Source: Clostridium prolinivorans | GTDB lineage: Bacteria > Bacillota > Clostridia > Clostridiales > Clostridiaceae | Assembly (NCBI RefSeq): GCF_004011155.1 | Contig: NZ_RJWG01000006.1 | Location: forward strand, 1-64,000 | Direction: 5' to 3' | DNA length: 64,000 nucleotides | Shown here: positions 8,308 through 17,840 of the stretch, one piece after another | How the letters are laid out: each line of letters begins with the position of its first letter | How positions within the stretch are numbered: position 1 is the first letter of the stretch | The notes under the pieces: model-generated | Seen by the model: only the letters and a program-made list of their open reading frames with translations | Told to the model about the DNA's origin: nothing | Databases searched by the model: none | Made by a program: the position numbers and the translations under genes

Positions 8308-11300
8308 TTATATATCCTCCTTCTCAATTTCTTGTTTCATAAGAGTCCAAATTTCTTCATTCTTCTTTTCATTTAAATACTTATATTTATTTTCTTTTAT
8401 ACTAGCATCAAATTGGCATATACTTTTAAATTCACAATATTCGCAAGGCGTATTTTTATTTTGTTTATAAGGTTTAATACTTATATTCCCATTTAACATA
8501 TCTTCACAAATATTTATAACCATTTTCCTTGCATATTTTCTAAGAATTTCAAATTCTTCTAATGTAGCACTTGAAGTTTGGCTATCTACAACTCCGCTCT
8601 TTTGAGTAACTCTTGCAGGGATTATTAATGAATATCCTTCCTTAGTTTCAGTAATAGTTAAATCCATTGCTTTAATTATTTCTATATCTTTAAGTAAAAT
8701 ACCTTTCATCTTAAGCTCTCTTAAAATAGCTTTTTTTATTTCATCTTCATTGCTGTTTCCATCTACCTTAACTATTGGATCATCTATCTTAAAATAAAAT
8801 ATACCTCCAGGAATAACTCCTTTTTCTATATACTTTTCTTTATTAGAAATAATAGCATCAAGATAAATTAAAAGCTGCAACTGAAGTCCATAGTAAACAT
8901 CACTTAATTTAAAAGCCTTATTACCTGATTTATAATCAATTATCCTTATATAAATACCATTTTCAGTTTCAAGTTCATCCACCCTGTCTATCCTGCCTAT
9001 AAGTTCAATTTTATCTCCAGATGGAAGAATAATATCTATTGGAGGATAATCTCCTTTACTTTCAAAAGATACTTCATGTCCTACAGGATTAAATTTACTT
9101 CTTTTAACATGTTCACTTATTATATTTACTGACTTTACAAGCACTCTTTTAAGCTTATTTGATATATATTTGTATCTTGGAGAGCTATTTAATATATATC
9201 CTGTTTTACCATTAATTTTTTCTTCTACAATTTGAGTTATAGCCTCTTGTGTAAATTTTTCATCTACATCTCTAAAAGTTACAGCCTCTTTATCTAAAAC
9301 ATTTGCAAATTCATCTAATACTTCATGCAAAAATGTACCTAAATCAGGCATAGAAAAATCATATATCTTTCTTTCTTGTGCTTTAAGTCCATATTGAATA
9401 TAATAAGCAAAAGGGCACTGGGCATAACGTTCAAGCCTTGAAACACTTAATTTAAGCGGATATCCATAAAGTTTTTTAATTTTATTTGAATCAACTTTTG
9501 AAACTTGATTTTTATAACTTAGACCGCTAAAAGCTCTTTTACATCTCTCTCTCCATTTTTCATCTTTTAAATACCATCTATATGCATCCCACCATATAGG
9601 ATTTATTTCTTTCCCTTCAATTTCTTCTTTTATTGCAGCAATAAGCTCATTAAAAGTTGAACTTTCTCCAACAATTTCTCTTAAAGTTTCTTCATCACTG
9701 TTTCCTTTTATTATATCGCTTTCTTCTTTAATCTTTGGAAATATTTTTTTCATTCTGGATATTATTATAGAGGGTCTCATGCTTTTCCCTTCAAAATCTG
9801 CAATAGGATAGCTTATTCTTAAATACTTTCCTCCTATAGTTAATGCTCTATATATTAAAAACTGCTCTTCAAAAGCTTGTGATTTAGTATCTCCTGCTAT
9901 CTCTATACCAAGATTTTTTAAATTTTCTCTATCTTTATCATTCAAAATTCCTTCCTTATCTGAAATTCTAGGGAATATTCCATCGTTAACACCAATAATA
10001 AATATAGCCGATACTTCATGACTTTTAACACGTTCAATATCTCCTACTAAAACTTCATCTAAAGAAGCAGGAATTACACCAACATCATACTCATTTATAC
10101 CTATCCTCATTATTTTTATAAATTCTTCAAGTTTTACTTCTTCTTCACCTAAAACTTCAACTAATTGGCTTAAAAGATCCATAACAACATTCCAAACCTG
10201 ACTGTATTCATTTGCTAAATCTAATTGTTTTTCTCTTTCAAATTTAAGAACAAAATTTTCTATCTTTTCTCCTGCCCTTATTTCAACTAAAAATTCATAA
10301 ATATTTGTACATATTTCCTTTACTTTGTTTTTACCTTTAACCTTATTTTGAAGTTTTATAAGAGGATTTGCTATTTTATTTTTTATATCATTTATCCTTT
10401 GAAAACTCTCTTCTTCTTTTTCTATATTATTAAAGTTATATTCAAAAGAATAATTCCATTCATCTTCAAGCCATTTCTTTCCTCTAATTCCATTTGATAA
10501 TACATAGTTTTCAATAATATCTATTTCTTCTCTTTCTATATCTATAAGTCCAGTTTTTAAATATCTAAATACTGATTCATACGACCAGTTTTTTGTAAAT
10601 ATCTCCATAACAGAATTTAAAAGTATTATAAGAGGATTACTATTTATATCCCTTCTTTTATCTATAAAATAAGGAATATTATATTCAGTGAAAATAGCTT
10701 CAACAAGCTTTTCATAATTTCCTAAATCTCTTGTTACAACAGCTATATCTTTAAATCTTAAATTTTCATCTCTTACAAGCCTTATAATATTAGATGCTGT
10801 ATTTCTTATTTCACTATACATATTAAGCCCTCTGAATATGCTTACATCTTTAGTATTTTCACTATAAATGTTATATGGAAATTTAAAAAAGTATTTTTCC
10901 AAATGAGCTATTTCTTTACTTTCCTTAAATCTAAAAGGAGTTTCTCCGTCTAAACATATTGGTTTTTCATAAGGAATATTATTTTTAGCTGCAATATTAA
11001 CAAGCTTATTTTCTGTATTTTTAATAGGCATAAATACATCTGTATTATCTGTATTATCTGCATTACCTCCATTTATAAGACAATCTGTTGTAAGAGTAAT
11101 ATTTACCCTTTTACATTTTAAAAACAGCTGCTCAATTACATTATACTGAAGAGGAGTAAATGTAGAAAATTCATCTATCCATATTTCAGCTCCATCATAT
11201 ATAGAAGTTTCTTTCAGTTTTTCTACAAGAAGCATAAGTTCATCTTCTGTATCTATGTAATTTTTATGAAGATATTCCTCAAATTTTTGGAAAATAAGTG

Positions 11301-11781
11301 ATATATCTTGAATTTTATCTTTTAAAACTTCATTATCATTTAATTGTGTTAATACTATATCTAATTCTTCTGGATTTATATTATATCTTTTAAATTCACT
11401 TATAATATCTGACATTATATCTACAAATCCTTGCTGCTTCGAAGCTCTTGAAAATACTTTTAATTTATCTTTAACTTCATCTAAAATTTTATATATAAGC
11501 ATATTTCTTCCTGACGATTTCATGTGAAGCCTTGTTATTCCTCCAACTTCTCCTAACACTACTTGAGCCATTCTTGTAAAACTTAAAACTTGAACTTTAT
11601 GTATCCCCTTTTCCCCTAATGTATAAACTAAATTTTTATCTGCTTGAAAAGTAAATTGCTCTGGAACAAGATAAATTATCTTTTTATCGTCTTTATTATC
11701 TAAAACACTTTTTTTTATATTTTCAAGACAAAATCTACTTTTACCGCTTCCTGCTCTTCCAAATATAAATCTTAAGCTCAT
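8308..11781 (-). CDS. addB: ATP-dependent helicase/deoxyribonuclease subunit B (AddB)
   Basis: The protein has 1157 residues from the ATG at 11781; an in-frame TTG five codons upstream overlaps the ribosome site GAGGAG and is rejected. It begins MSLRFIFGRAGSGKSRF (Walker A-like). The degenerate helicase core is followed by a RecB-family nuclease domain (GRIDRVDELE, IIDYKSG). Cysteines YAQCPF and CEYCEFKSIC would hold the iron-sulfur cluster known from Bacillus AddB. It pairs with AddA as the second nuclease subunit and Chi scanner. It is the first gene of the addBA operon. Confidence 0.95.
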   Translation of the reverse strand: MSLRFIFGRAGSGKSRFCLENIKKSVLDNKDDKKIIYLVPEQFTFQADKNLVYTLGEKGIHKVQVLSFTRMAQVVLGEVGGITRLHMKSSGRNMLIYKILDEVKDKLKVFSRASKQQGFVDIMSDIISEFKRYNINPEELDIVLTQLNDNEVLKDKIQDISLIFQKFEEYLHKNYIDTEDELMLLVEKLKETSIYDGAEIWIDEFSTFTPLQYNVIEQLFLKCKRVNITLTTDCLINGGNADNTDNTDVFMPIKNTENKLVNIAAKNNIPYEKPICLDGETPFRFKESKEIAHLEKYFFKFPYNIYSENTKDVSIFRGLNMYSEIRNTASNIIRLVRDENLRFKDIAVVTRDLGNYEKLVEAIFTEYNIPYFIDKRRDINSNPLIILLNSVMEIFTKNWSYESVFRYLKTGLIDIEREEIDIIENYVLSNGIRGKKWLEDEWNYSFEYNFNNIEKEEESFQRINDIKNKIANPLIKLQNKVKGKNKVKEICTNIYEFLVEIRAGEKIENFVLKFEREKQLDLANEYSQVWNVVMDLLSQLVEVLGEEEVKLEEFIKIMRIGINEYDVGVIPASLDEVLVGDIERVKSHEVSAIFIIGVNDGIFPRISDKEGILNDKDRENLKNLGIEIAGDTKSQAFEEQFLIYRALTIGGKYLRISYPIADFEGKSMRPSIIISRMKKIFPKIKEESDIIKGNSDEETLREIVGESSTFNELIAAIKEEIEGKEINPIWWDAYRWYLKDEKWRERCKRAFSGLSYKNQVSKVDSNKIKKLYGYPLKLSVSRLERYAQCPFAYYIQYGLKAQERKIYDFSMPDLGTFLHEVLDEFANVLDKEAVTFRDVDEKFTQEAITQIVEEKINGKTGYILNSSPRYKYISNKLKRVLVKSVNIISEHVKRSKFNPVGHEVSFESKGDYPPIDIILPSGDKIELIGRIDRVDELETENGIYIRIIDYKSGNKAFKLSDVYYGLQLQLLIYLDAIISNKEKYIEKGVIPGGIFYFKIDDPIVKVDGNSNEDEIKKAILRELKMKGILLKDIEIIKAMDLTITETKEGYSLIIPARVTQKSGVVDSQTSSATLEEFEILRKYARKMVINICEDMLNGNISIKPYKQNKNTPCEYCEFKSICQFDASIKENKYKYLNEKKNEEIWTLMKQEIEKEDI

Positions 11782-11831
11782 AAAACCACTCCTCAATTTA
11801 TTTTCATAAAAATTATAATTTATGTAAAAAT

Positions 11832-11879
11832 AAAAATACCTTATCTAATATAATTTATTATATCAAATAAGGTATTTTT
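11832..11879 (-). terminator. Terminator after sipL
   Basis: Stem AAAAATACCTTAT / ATAAGGTATTTTT around an AT-rich loop; in the minus direction it ends in a T-run. Confidence 0.8.
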
Positions 11880-11892
11880 AAATAACCTTTAT

Positions 11893-13458
11893 TTAAATTA
11901 TTGCTCTTCCTGGAATTATAAGTTTTTCACCTTCTCTTATATTATCTAAGTTCTCAATTTCATTTATTTTTACCAAATCATCTACAGTTGTATAATATCT
12001 TTTAGCTATCTTCCAAAGTGTATCTCCATTTTGAACAACATATATAGTTATACTTGCTTTTTTATCTGGCTTTTCTCCTTCTTTTTGAACAACATTAACT
12101 AAAAATTCTTTATTTTTAATATAATTTACTCTTCCATAAGCTTCTACTATTGCTTTAACTCCTATAGTATTAGCTTCAATAGATGCTTCTATGCTTTCAA
12201 GATCTAATTTTGCAATACATTGCATATCTATCTTAGCATCTGGAATTTCTACATAAGTACTAAATGGTATTTCATCTTTAATAACATAAGCACATTTATC
12301 TTCATCATTAGTCTTATATAAAACTTCAACATTTAATAAACCTTCAATTAATATTTTATTTTCTATAAGCTTTTTCTCTGTTATACAAACATTTCCTGTA
12401 GACATAACAATTGAAACTGGTTTTGGAATATCTTCTGAAATTTCTATATTACCTTTAACTATAACTTCATTACCTGCCTGACCATGCATAACATTAAGTT
12501 CATAACTTTTTCTTTCCATATCCATAAGTACAGATGGTGAATAAGCATCTTCTATGGTATCTATTTCTTCTTTACTCATAACTTTAGTATTACTTCTTAT
12601 AAGAATTTCAACATCAACAATTCTTTTTTCTCCAAGATCATTTTCCTTTACATCAAATATCATATCATCTACTCTAAATTCAGAAAAACTATCCATAAAA
12701 GAATTAACTTCCTCAGCTTCTAATTCTTTATTAACCAATACATCATCATCAACATAGCATAACTGAGAACTATCTTTATCTCTATAGAGCATATTAACAT
12801 GGGCAAAAGCTGATACTTCTATTTTTCCATCTAAAACTTTAACTTCCTTTTTGTGAAGATCAACATCGCACTTTAATACTGTTCCTATTTCAGGCTTATC
12901 CATTGGAATTTCCATATGTGATTTAGCTATCATCTCTCCATCACAGTTTTTTACAATTTTATCTACAGAAGCACTGTCTTTTAATACCTGAACATCAGAA
13001 ATTCCCCTTAAATCTTTAACTATTTCAAAATTATAAACCTTATATACTGATGATTTAACTTTTATTATGCCTTCTATTGCTATTTTTCTTTCATTAATAA
13101 CTACAGGCTCAATATGTTCTATGTAACATTCAGCCTCACAAGGCATATTTCTATTTGCTCCATCTATTTCTATACTATTAGAGAATTTCGCACTATAATC
13201 TACATTGTAAACTCCGCTTCTATTTTCATCTTCCTTAGCTAAATATAGTACATTTAATGCAATTTGACCTTCTATATATACTTTATCCTGCATTACTTCT
13301 TTAGTTACTATAGTGGGTTTTGCATCAAGTGTTAAAATTTGATACACATCCGGGTGAGTATCTGGTATTACATATTCCCCCTTAATGACTGTATCAGCAG
13401 TGTTTTCTCCTAAAAGTTGTTCACATTCTATATTTTCTTTAAGCAAATCTATAGCCAT
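11893..13458 (-). CDS. sipL: Spore morphogenesis protein SipL-like (DUF3794 repeats + LysM)
   Basis: The protein has 521 residues. Repeated DUF3794/SpoIVA-associated segments fill most of it: an N-terminal LLGENTADTVIKGEY block and repeated VEVLYK/LNVLYL-type strands near 60, 230 and 380. A C-terminal LysM domain spans about 472-518 (YVVQNGDTLWKIAKRYY to IREGEKLIIP). This organisation matches clostridial SipL, which binds SpoIVA to anchor the coat around the forespore. The neighbouring genes veg and yabG are also linked to sporulation. ATG after GGGAGGG. The symbol is by family resemblance; other DUF3794-LysM proteins exist. Confidence 0.8.
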   Translation of the reverse strand: MAIDLLKENIECEQLLGENTADTVIKGEYVIPDTHPDVYQILTLDAKPTIVTKEVMQDKVYIEGQIALNVLYLAKEDENRSGVYNVDYSAKFSNSIEIDGANRNMPCEAECYIEHIEPVVINERKIAIEGIIKVKSSVYKVYNFEIVKDLRGISDVQVLKDSASVDKIVKNCDGEMIAKSHMEIPMDKPEIGTVLKCDVDLHKKEVKVLDGKIEVSAFAHVNMLYRDKDSSQLCYVDDDVLVNKELEAEEVNSFMDSFSEFRVDDMIFDVKENDLGEKRIVDVEILIRSNTKVMSKEEIDTIEDAYSPSVLMDMERKSYELNVMHGQAGNEVIVKGNIEISEDIPKPVSIVMSTGNVCITEKKLIENKILIEGLLNVEVLYKTNDEDKCAYVIKDEIPFSTYVEIPDAKIDMQCIAKLDLESIEASIEANTIGVKAIVEAYGRVNYIKNKEFLVNVVQKEGEKPDKKASITIYVVQNGDTLWKIAKRYYTTVDDLVKINEIENLDNIREGEKLIIPGRAII

Positions 13459-13627
13459 TACTTTGTCCCTCCCATAAAATACCTACTATTAATTTATATA
13501 AATGCTTCTATAAAAATATAACCTCCAAAATAAAAAAATTATAAAATATTTTTATAATTTAAAGCATTTGTATATTTTATTTAATTTCAGTATTTTATAT
13601 TACCTTAATTTGCCATGTATAAATATG

Positions 13628-13656
13628 TTGACAATTGAATTATTTTGTCTTAATAT
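13628..13656 (+). promoter_or_regulatory. Strong sigma-A-type promoter for the candidate small RNA
   Basis: TTGACA (13628-13633), a 17-bp spacer and TAATAT (13651-13656): a near-consensus promoter on the plus strand in a region where the flanking genes are on the minus strand. Transcription would start near 13663. Confidence 0.65.
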
Positions 13657-13662
13657 AGAATA

Positions 13663-13747
13663 TGATTATTGACCATATAACCTCTCATAAATTCTCAATA
13701 CCCTTTTATACCATAGTTGAAAGATGGAAAAACGCCATCTTTCTTTT
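13663..13747 (+). ncRNA. Candidate small RNA between sipL and veg
   Basis: About 85 nt lie between a near-consensus promoter (13628-13656) and an intrinsic terminator (AAGATGG, loop AAAAACG, CCATCTT, then TCTTTTTATT at 13721-13750). There is no convincing ORF with a ribosome site, and no plus-strand gene follows until 16598. I recognise no known small RNA family; the call rests only on the promoter-terminator pair. Confidence 0.5.
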
Positions 13748-13760
13748 TATTATATAAAAT

Positions 13761-13792
13761 AAAATCGGCACTAAGTACTTAGTGCCGATTTT
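13761..13792 (-). terminator. Terminator of veg
   Basis: A perfect 32-nt palindrome with arms AAAATCGGCACTAAGT / ACTTAGTGCCGATTTT that touches the veg stop codon. Confidence 0.85.
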
Positions 13793-14025
13793 CATGCAAA
13801 GACTATTTGAACTGTCTTAGTTAAAACATCTGAATAACTGTATGTCACTGTCCTCTGGGTGTCATGTTCTAGTCTAATAACAAAAATATTAGGATAAGTT
13901 TTTTCAATTATACCTTTGTTAATAAGGACTTTCCTTCTACCGCCATTAGCCTTCAAAGTTACCTTTTCTCCAACATGGTTTTCGATGTCTGTCCTTATAG
14001 ATGCAAGCACATTTATTTTTTCCAC
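13792..14025 (-). CDS. veg: Veg family protein
   Basis: A short protein of about 77 residues with the diagnostic TLKANGGRRK block and a C-terminal TYSYSDVLTKTVQ, as in Bacillus Veg, which influences biofilm formation and sits upstream of sporulation genes. I prefer the GTG at 14025, which has AAAGAGGG 8 nt upstream and gives the family's usual N-terminal length. The GTG at 14034 directly abuts the Shine-Dalgarno and is less likely. Its coding end overlaps the first base of its own terminator. Confidence 0.9.
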   Translation of the reverse strand: MEKINVLASIRTDIENHVGEKVTLKANGGRRKVLINKGIIEKTYPNIFVIRLEHDTQRTVTYSYSDVLTKTVQIVFA

Positions 14026-14149
14026 ATCAAACACCCTCTTTCCACAAATATATTATATATTAAAAATCATTATCTGTCAAATAAACTTAATATTTTACCA
14101 GTTAATAAAGTGTTTTGTCAATATTAATTTTTTGTAAATAAAAATAAAA

Positions 14150-14184
14150 ACTTCAAGTCATACTTAATACTTATGACCTGAAGT
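14150..14184 (-). terminator. Terminator of yabG
   Basis: Stem CTTCAAGTCATA / TATGACCTGAAG with one mismatch; in the minus direction it is followed by GTTTTTATTTTTATTT. Confidence 0.85.
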
Positions 14185-14263
14185 GTTATTATTTAAATAT
14201 CCCATAAGTATATTTATATTATTTCCTAAAAATTTTCATATATGCACAATTTTTTACAAAATT

Positions 14264-15127
14264 TTATGCATAAGATGATTTAGGAAATCCTTCTCTATAT
14301 TTTCCTCTAGTTTGAAGCCCTCCAATTCCTTTACTACCAGTTATTGTATTTTCCAAAGCATCTTGAATGGAAAGTACTTTTTCAATACTTGTATAAGCAA
14401 TCCTTTCACAAAGAAATACTGGATCAAGACAATGAATTAAAATCCGAGAAGGTGAACTTGCAAAATTAGCACCTGCATCTAAAATTGCTTCGTAATTACT
14501 TTGACAGGCTCCTGCAAAAATAACTAAATCATCATAACTAGGCTCATAATTTCTAAGTTCACTTACTGTTTCTACAAAATATCTTGAGTTTCTATAATTA
14601 TTTATATTTAAATAATCTTCAGCTCCTTTTGTTATAGCATCGTGACCAGTTATAATTACTATATCTGGTTTTATTTGTTTAACTAAATCTGGAACTTCTC
14701 TAGGCTGGTTTTTTTCTTCTATAACTTTTCCAACAACGTCTAATCCTAATTTTTTATATACTTTAAGGCATACATCTAAATATTCTGCATCTCCATCTAC
14801 ATGAAGTATTTTCCCAGGTCTTCCAAATACCATTTCTTTAGTTAAGTTAACCTTAGAACTTCTATAATATCGCTTATTTGTACTAAATCTGTTTATTAAT
14901 ATATTATTTATAGAAGTATTTACCTTCCTATTTAATATTTTTTCTTTTTCTCCAAAAGAATTTGGAACTACTTCCTCTAAATCTTCTGGCGGAGCATCTG
15001 CTATAACTCTAAGATTAATTCCTTTAAGAGTATATACAGGGCCATTTTCTGTATCTTTTACATCAATTATTTTAAAAGTTATATCTTTTCCATAAGATTT
15101 TCTTACAACAGTATCTCCTATATTCAT
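14264..15127 (-). CDS. yabG: Sporulation-specific protease YabG
   Basis: The protein has 287 residues. The conserved features are MNIGDTVVRKSYGKDITF at the start, the central HVDGDAEYLDVCLKVYKKL, IVIITGHDA, LVIFAGACQSNYEAILDAGA and ASSPSRILIHCLDP. The GHD and GAC segments fit the His/Cys catalytic pair proposed for this cysteine protease. YabG trims coat proteins, and in clostridia it also processes cortex-lytic enzyme precursors and germinant-receptor pseudoproteases. It is expressed late in the mother cell in known cases. Single gene with its own terminator. ATG after a weak GGAGATGAGGG site. Confidence 0.95.
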   Translation of the reverse strand: MNIGDTVVRKSYGKDITFKIIDVKDTENGPVYTLKGINLRVIADAPPEDLEEVVPNSFGEKEKILNRKVNTSINNILINRFSTNKRYYRSSKVNLTKEMVFGRPGKILHVDGDAEYLDVCLKVYKKLGLDVVGKVIEEKNQPREVPDLVKQIKPDIVIITGHDAITKGAEDYLNINNYRNSRYFVETVSELRNYEPSYDDLVIFAGACQSNYEAILDAGANFASSPSRILIHCLDPVFLCERIAYTSIEKVLSIQDALENTITGSKGIGGLQTRGKYREGFPKSSYA

Positions 15128-15447
15128 ACCCTCATCTCCAACTTACTTATAGTTTAACAAGTATAAACAAGCTCATATTAAATTTATATTATAGATATCA
15201 AACCCGAAATTTTAACATTAATCTAGGAAAATAACAACTTAGTCAATTAAATATATTTTTAATTTATTGTTTCACTATACTATTACATTAAATTTTAAGG
15301 TTTGATATATTTTAAATATTAAGCTTTTAAATATATGATATATACAATAAGATTACTTATATTACATACTATGAATTTACAATATTATATGTGCAAAATT
15401 ATAAATAGGTCATGAAAATAAATGCTTCATGACCTATTTATAAAATA
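15128..15447. other. 320-bp intergenic region between yabG and the first CotS gene
   Basis: Very AT-rich with no credible ORF. It holds the yabG promoter on the right of its start and the terminator of the CotS gene at 15401-15443. I see nothing else in it. Confidence 0.6.
15401..15443 (-). terminator. Terminator of the CotS-like gene at 15448
   Basis: Perfect stem ATAAATAGGTCATGAA / TTCATGACCTATTTAT. Confidence 0.85.
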
Positions 15448-16461
15448 TTATTCTTTTTGAGCATATATATTTTTAAACTCTTCTACAAAATTTATAAAAT
15501 TATCTTGCTCCTTAATTAATTTTTCTATTTTATTGTTAAAAGTATTTTGAGCCCAACTAACTTCATTGTAATAATACCTGTTAGCAAGTCTCCAATATCT
15601 TTGAGGAAATAAAAGATATGCAAATAATACTCTATATTCATCTTCCCTTAAAGGACTTATCTCATTATAAGCATCTATTATTAATCTGGCATATTCTATG
15701 TTCCAATCTTGCCTTTTAAGAACTTTTGTAATAAAAAGAGATAAATCGTATGTTCTTACTTCTTTTTTACAATAATCAAAATCTATTACATTTACATCAT
15801 TTTTATTATCTATTATTATATTATGATAAGTATAATCATGATGGCAAAAACTTTTTTCTTCATCAGTTATTCTACATATTTCATTATAATTTGAATTTTC
15901 AAGTACTTTTAAAGCCCTTTTACCCAAATTTTTATAAAATTCTACTGATTTAATGTAATTTAAATCAAAATTTGTTTTATTATTTTTTTTCCTAGACATG
16001 TCCCTCATTTTTTCAAAAGATTTTATCCTCTTTTCCATAAGATGAGGCCATCTTCCTAAATCACTTTTTAATTTACTGTTTTCCGGTGGTTCATATCCTT
16101 TTGATGCTATATGAAGCATTGCTAAATTTTTAGCAGCAATCACTAAATCCTCTTTACTGTAAAAATCACACTCTCTTCCATCTATCCATTCAGAAAGTGT
16201 ATAAATGTCTTCATTTACCAAAGCGTAAGGATTGCCATCTATATTTAAACAATATCTATCAACTCTAGGAAAACCATTTTTTATAAGATGTTCTTTAGCT
16301 CCATATACAAAAAGCAGCTTTTGAGTACCATAGTTTATTTTTTTAAGACATTTCATTCCTTTATTGGTTTTTAAAATGTATACTCCTTTATTTGGTTTTA
16401 AACTTTCAATTTCAATATCAAACTGCCTTTCAAGTTCAAATTCTCTCATCATTTTAATCAC
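15448..16461 (-). CDS. CotS-family spore coat kinase-like protein (paralogue 1)
   Basis: The protein has 337 residues of the CotS/YtaA/CotI family, a protein/aminoglycoside-kinase-like fold found in spore coats. Visible motifs are the N-lobe lysine in GMKCLKKI, the catalytic loop CHHDYTYHNI and the metal aspartate in VIDFDYC. A C-terminal RYWRLANRYYY is typical of the family. The substrate is unknown in general. It faces a divergent glycosyltransferase, the standard pairing in clostridial coat-polysaccharide clusters. The start is uncertain: GTG at 16461 or ATG at 16452 (MMREF) or 16449, all behind GGAGGGCGGTGATT. Confidence 0.85.
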   Translation of the reverse strand: MIKMMREFELERQFDIEIESLKPNKGVYILKTNKGMKCLKKINYGTQKLLFVYGAKEHLIKNGFPRVDRYCLNIDGNPYALVNEDIYTLSEWIDGRECDFYSKEDLVIAAKNLAMLHIASKGYEPPENSKLKSDLGRWPHLMEKRIKSFEKMRDMSRKKNNKTNFDLNYIKSVEFYKNLGKRALKVLENSNYNEICRITDEEKSFCHHDYTYHNIIIDNKNDVNVIDFDYCKKEVRTYDLSLFITKVLKRQDWNIEYARLIIDAYNEISPLREDEYRVLFAYLLFPQRYWRLANRYYYNEVSWAQNTFNNKIEKLIKEQDNFINFVEEFKNIYAQKE

Positions 16462-16597
16462 CGCCCTCCTTTTTATTATGCTTAGATCTATAAATCAAAT
16501 CCTCTATATAATTTATATGTAAAGTATAATTTATTTATTAACACTTTTTATTAATTCTTAATATAATAAACTATAAACACTTTGAAAGGATACCAAT

Positions 16598-17722
16598 ATG
16601 AAAATAGGTATAGATGGAAGAGGTGCTAAATGGTATAGGGGTACTGGTATTGGTACTTATACTTATCAGCTTATTTCATCCTTAAATACTATAGATAAAC
16701 TTAATGAATATTTGCTTTTTATGCCAGAATCTTCTGTGTCAGATATATCTTTTAGCAATAATTTTCATATAGAAAATATATCAGAAGGTAATTTAAATAA
16801 TTTTTGGGACGAAGTAAATATTCCTAATATACTCACAAATAAAGATATTGAAATTTATCATGTACCTCAAAATGGTGTTGGGCTTCCTAAGGAAAAGAAT
16901 TGTCCTTTTGTTATAACATTACACGATGTTATTCCTCTAAAAATGCCCGAAACCGTTGGTGAAACATTGCTTAAAATATTTAATAATGATATGCCTTCTA
17001 TAGTCTCTTCTTGTGATGGTATAATAACAGTTTCAGAATTTTCAAAAGAAGATATTGCCAGAAGTTTTAATTATCCAAAGGAAAAAATATTTGTTACTTA
17101 TCTAGCTGCTGAAGAAATATATCATCCTTTAGATAGAATTCAATGTGCAGAATTAATAAAAAAATTTTACGGAATTGATGGAGACTATATTTTATATGTA
17201 GGTGGATTTAGTCCTAGAAAAAATATAATAGGATTAATAGAAGCTTTTAGTAAATTTATTTCTAAATATAAAAAAGATATAAAGCTTGTAATTGCAGGTA
17301 AGCAAGGTAAATCTTATGATATATATAAAAAACGTTCTCAAGATTTAAATATAGAGGATAAAGTTATATTCCCAGGATTTATACCTATAAAATATCTGCC
17401 ATGCCTTTATAATGCTTCTAAACTTCTTGTATATCCTTCTTTTTATGAAGGTTTTGGACTTCCTCCAATAGAAGCCATGGCTTGTGGTGTTCCTGTTATA
17501 GCTTCAAATTTAACTTCTATTCCTGAAGTTGTTTCTGACTGTGCGGTACTTGTAGATCCTTATAATATAGATGAAATATCTAATGCAATATATAAGGTAA
17601 TTAATGATCATAAATTTAGAGATAAACTTATAATAAGAGGACTAATAAGAAGCTCAGAATTTAATTGGAAGAAAACAGCTAAAAATACTTTAATAGCGTA
17701 TAATAAAATAATTAATAACTAA
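16598..17722 (+). CDS. GT4 family glycosyltransferase (coat polysaccharide, paralogue 1)
   Basis: The protein has 374 residues with a GT-B fold. The N-terminal Rossmann domain opens [20 protein letters not shown], and the C-terminal nucleotide-sugar domain has GGFSPRKN and the donor-binding [14 protein letters not shown] (E-x7-E). Family GT4 retaining enzymes transfer hexoses to polysaccharides or lipid-linked glycans. Its position between CotS genes suggests a spore-surface glycan. About half of its residues recur in the second copy at 20930-22060, so the two are paralogues. ATG after GAAAGGA. A plus-strand terminator follows at 17730. Confidence 0.88.
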   Translation: MKIGIDGRGAKWYRGTGIGTYTYQLISSLNTIDKLNEYLLFMPESSVSDISFSNNFHIENISEGNLNNFWDEVNIPNILTNKDIEIYHVPQNGVGLPKEKNCPFVITLHDVIPLKMPETVGETLLKIFNNDMPSIVSSCDGIITVSEFSKEDIARSFNYPKEKIFVTYLAAEEIYHPLDRIQCAELIKKFYGIDGDYILYVGGFSPRKNIIGLIEAFSKFISKYKKDIKLVIAGKQGKSYDIYKKRSQDLNIEDKVIFPGFIPIKYLPCLYNASKLLVYPSFYEGFGLPPIEAMACGVPVIASNLTSIPEVVSDCAVLVDPYNIDEISNAIYKVINDHKFRDKLIIRGLIRSSEFNWKKTAKNTLIAYNKIINN

Positions 17723-17729
17723 ATAAAAA

Positions 17730-17770
17730 ACAGAAGGATAATATACACTTTAATATCCTTCTGCTTTTTA
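17730..17770 (+). terminator. Terminator of glycosyltransferase 1
   Basis: Stem CAGAAGGATA / TATCCTTCTG followed by CTTTTTATTTTATTT. Confidence 0.85.
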
Positions 17771-17782
17771 TTTTATTTATCT

Positions 17783-17834
17783 AAAAAGCGCTTTAATTAT
17801 ATATAATAATCACATATAATTAAAACGCTTTTTA
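17783..17834 (-). terminator. Terminator of the CotS operon 20738-17841
   Basis: A long stem, AAAAAGCGCTTTAATTATAT pairing with ATATAATTAAAACGCTTTTT with one mismatch, just after the stop of the last gene of the minus-strand operon. Confidence 0.8.
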
Positions 17835-17840
17835 TACTTT

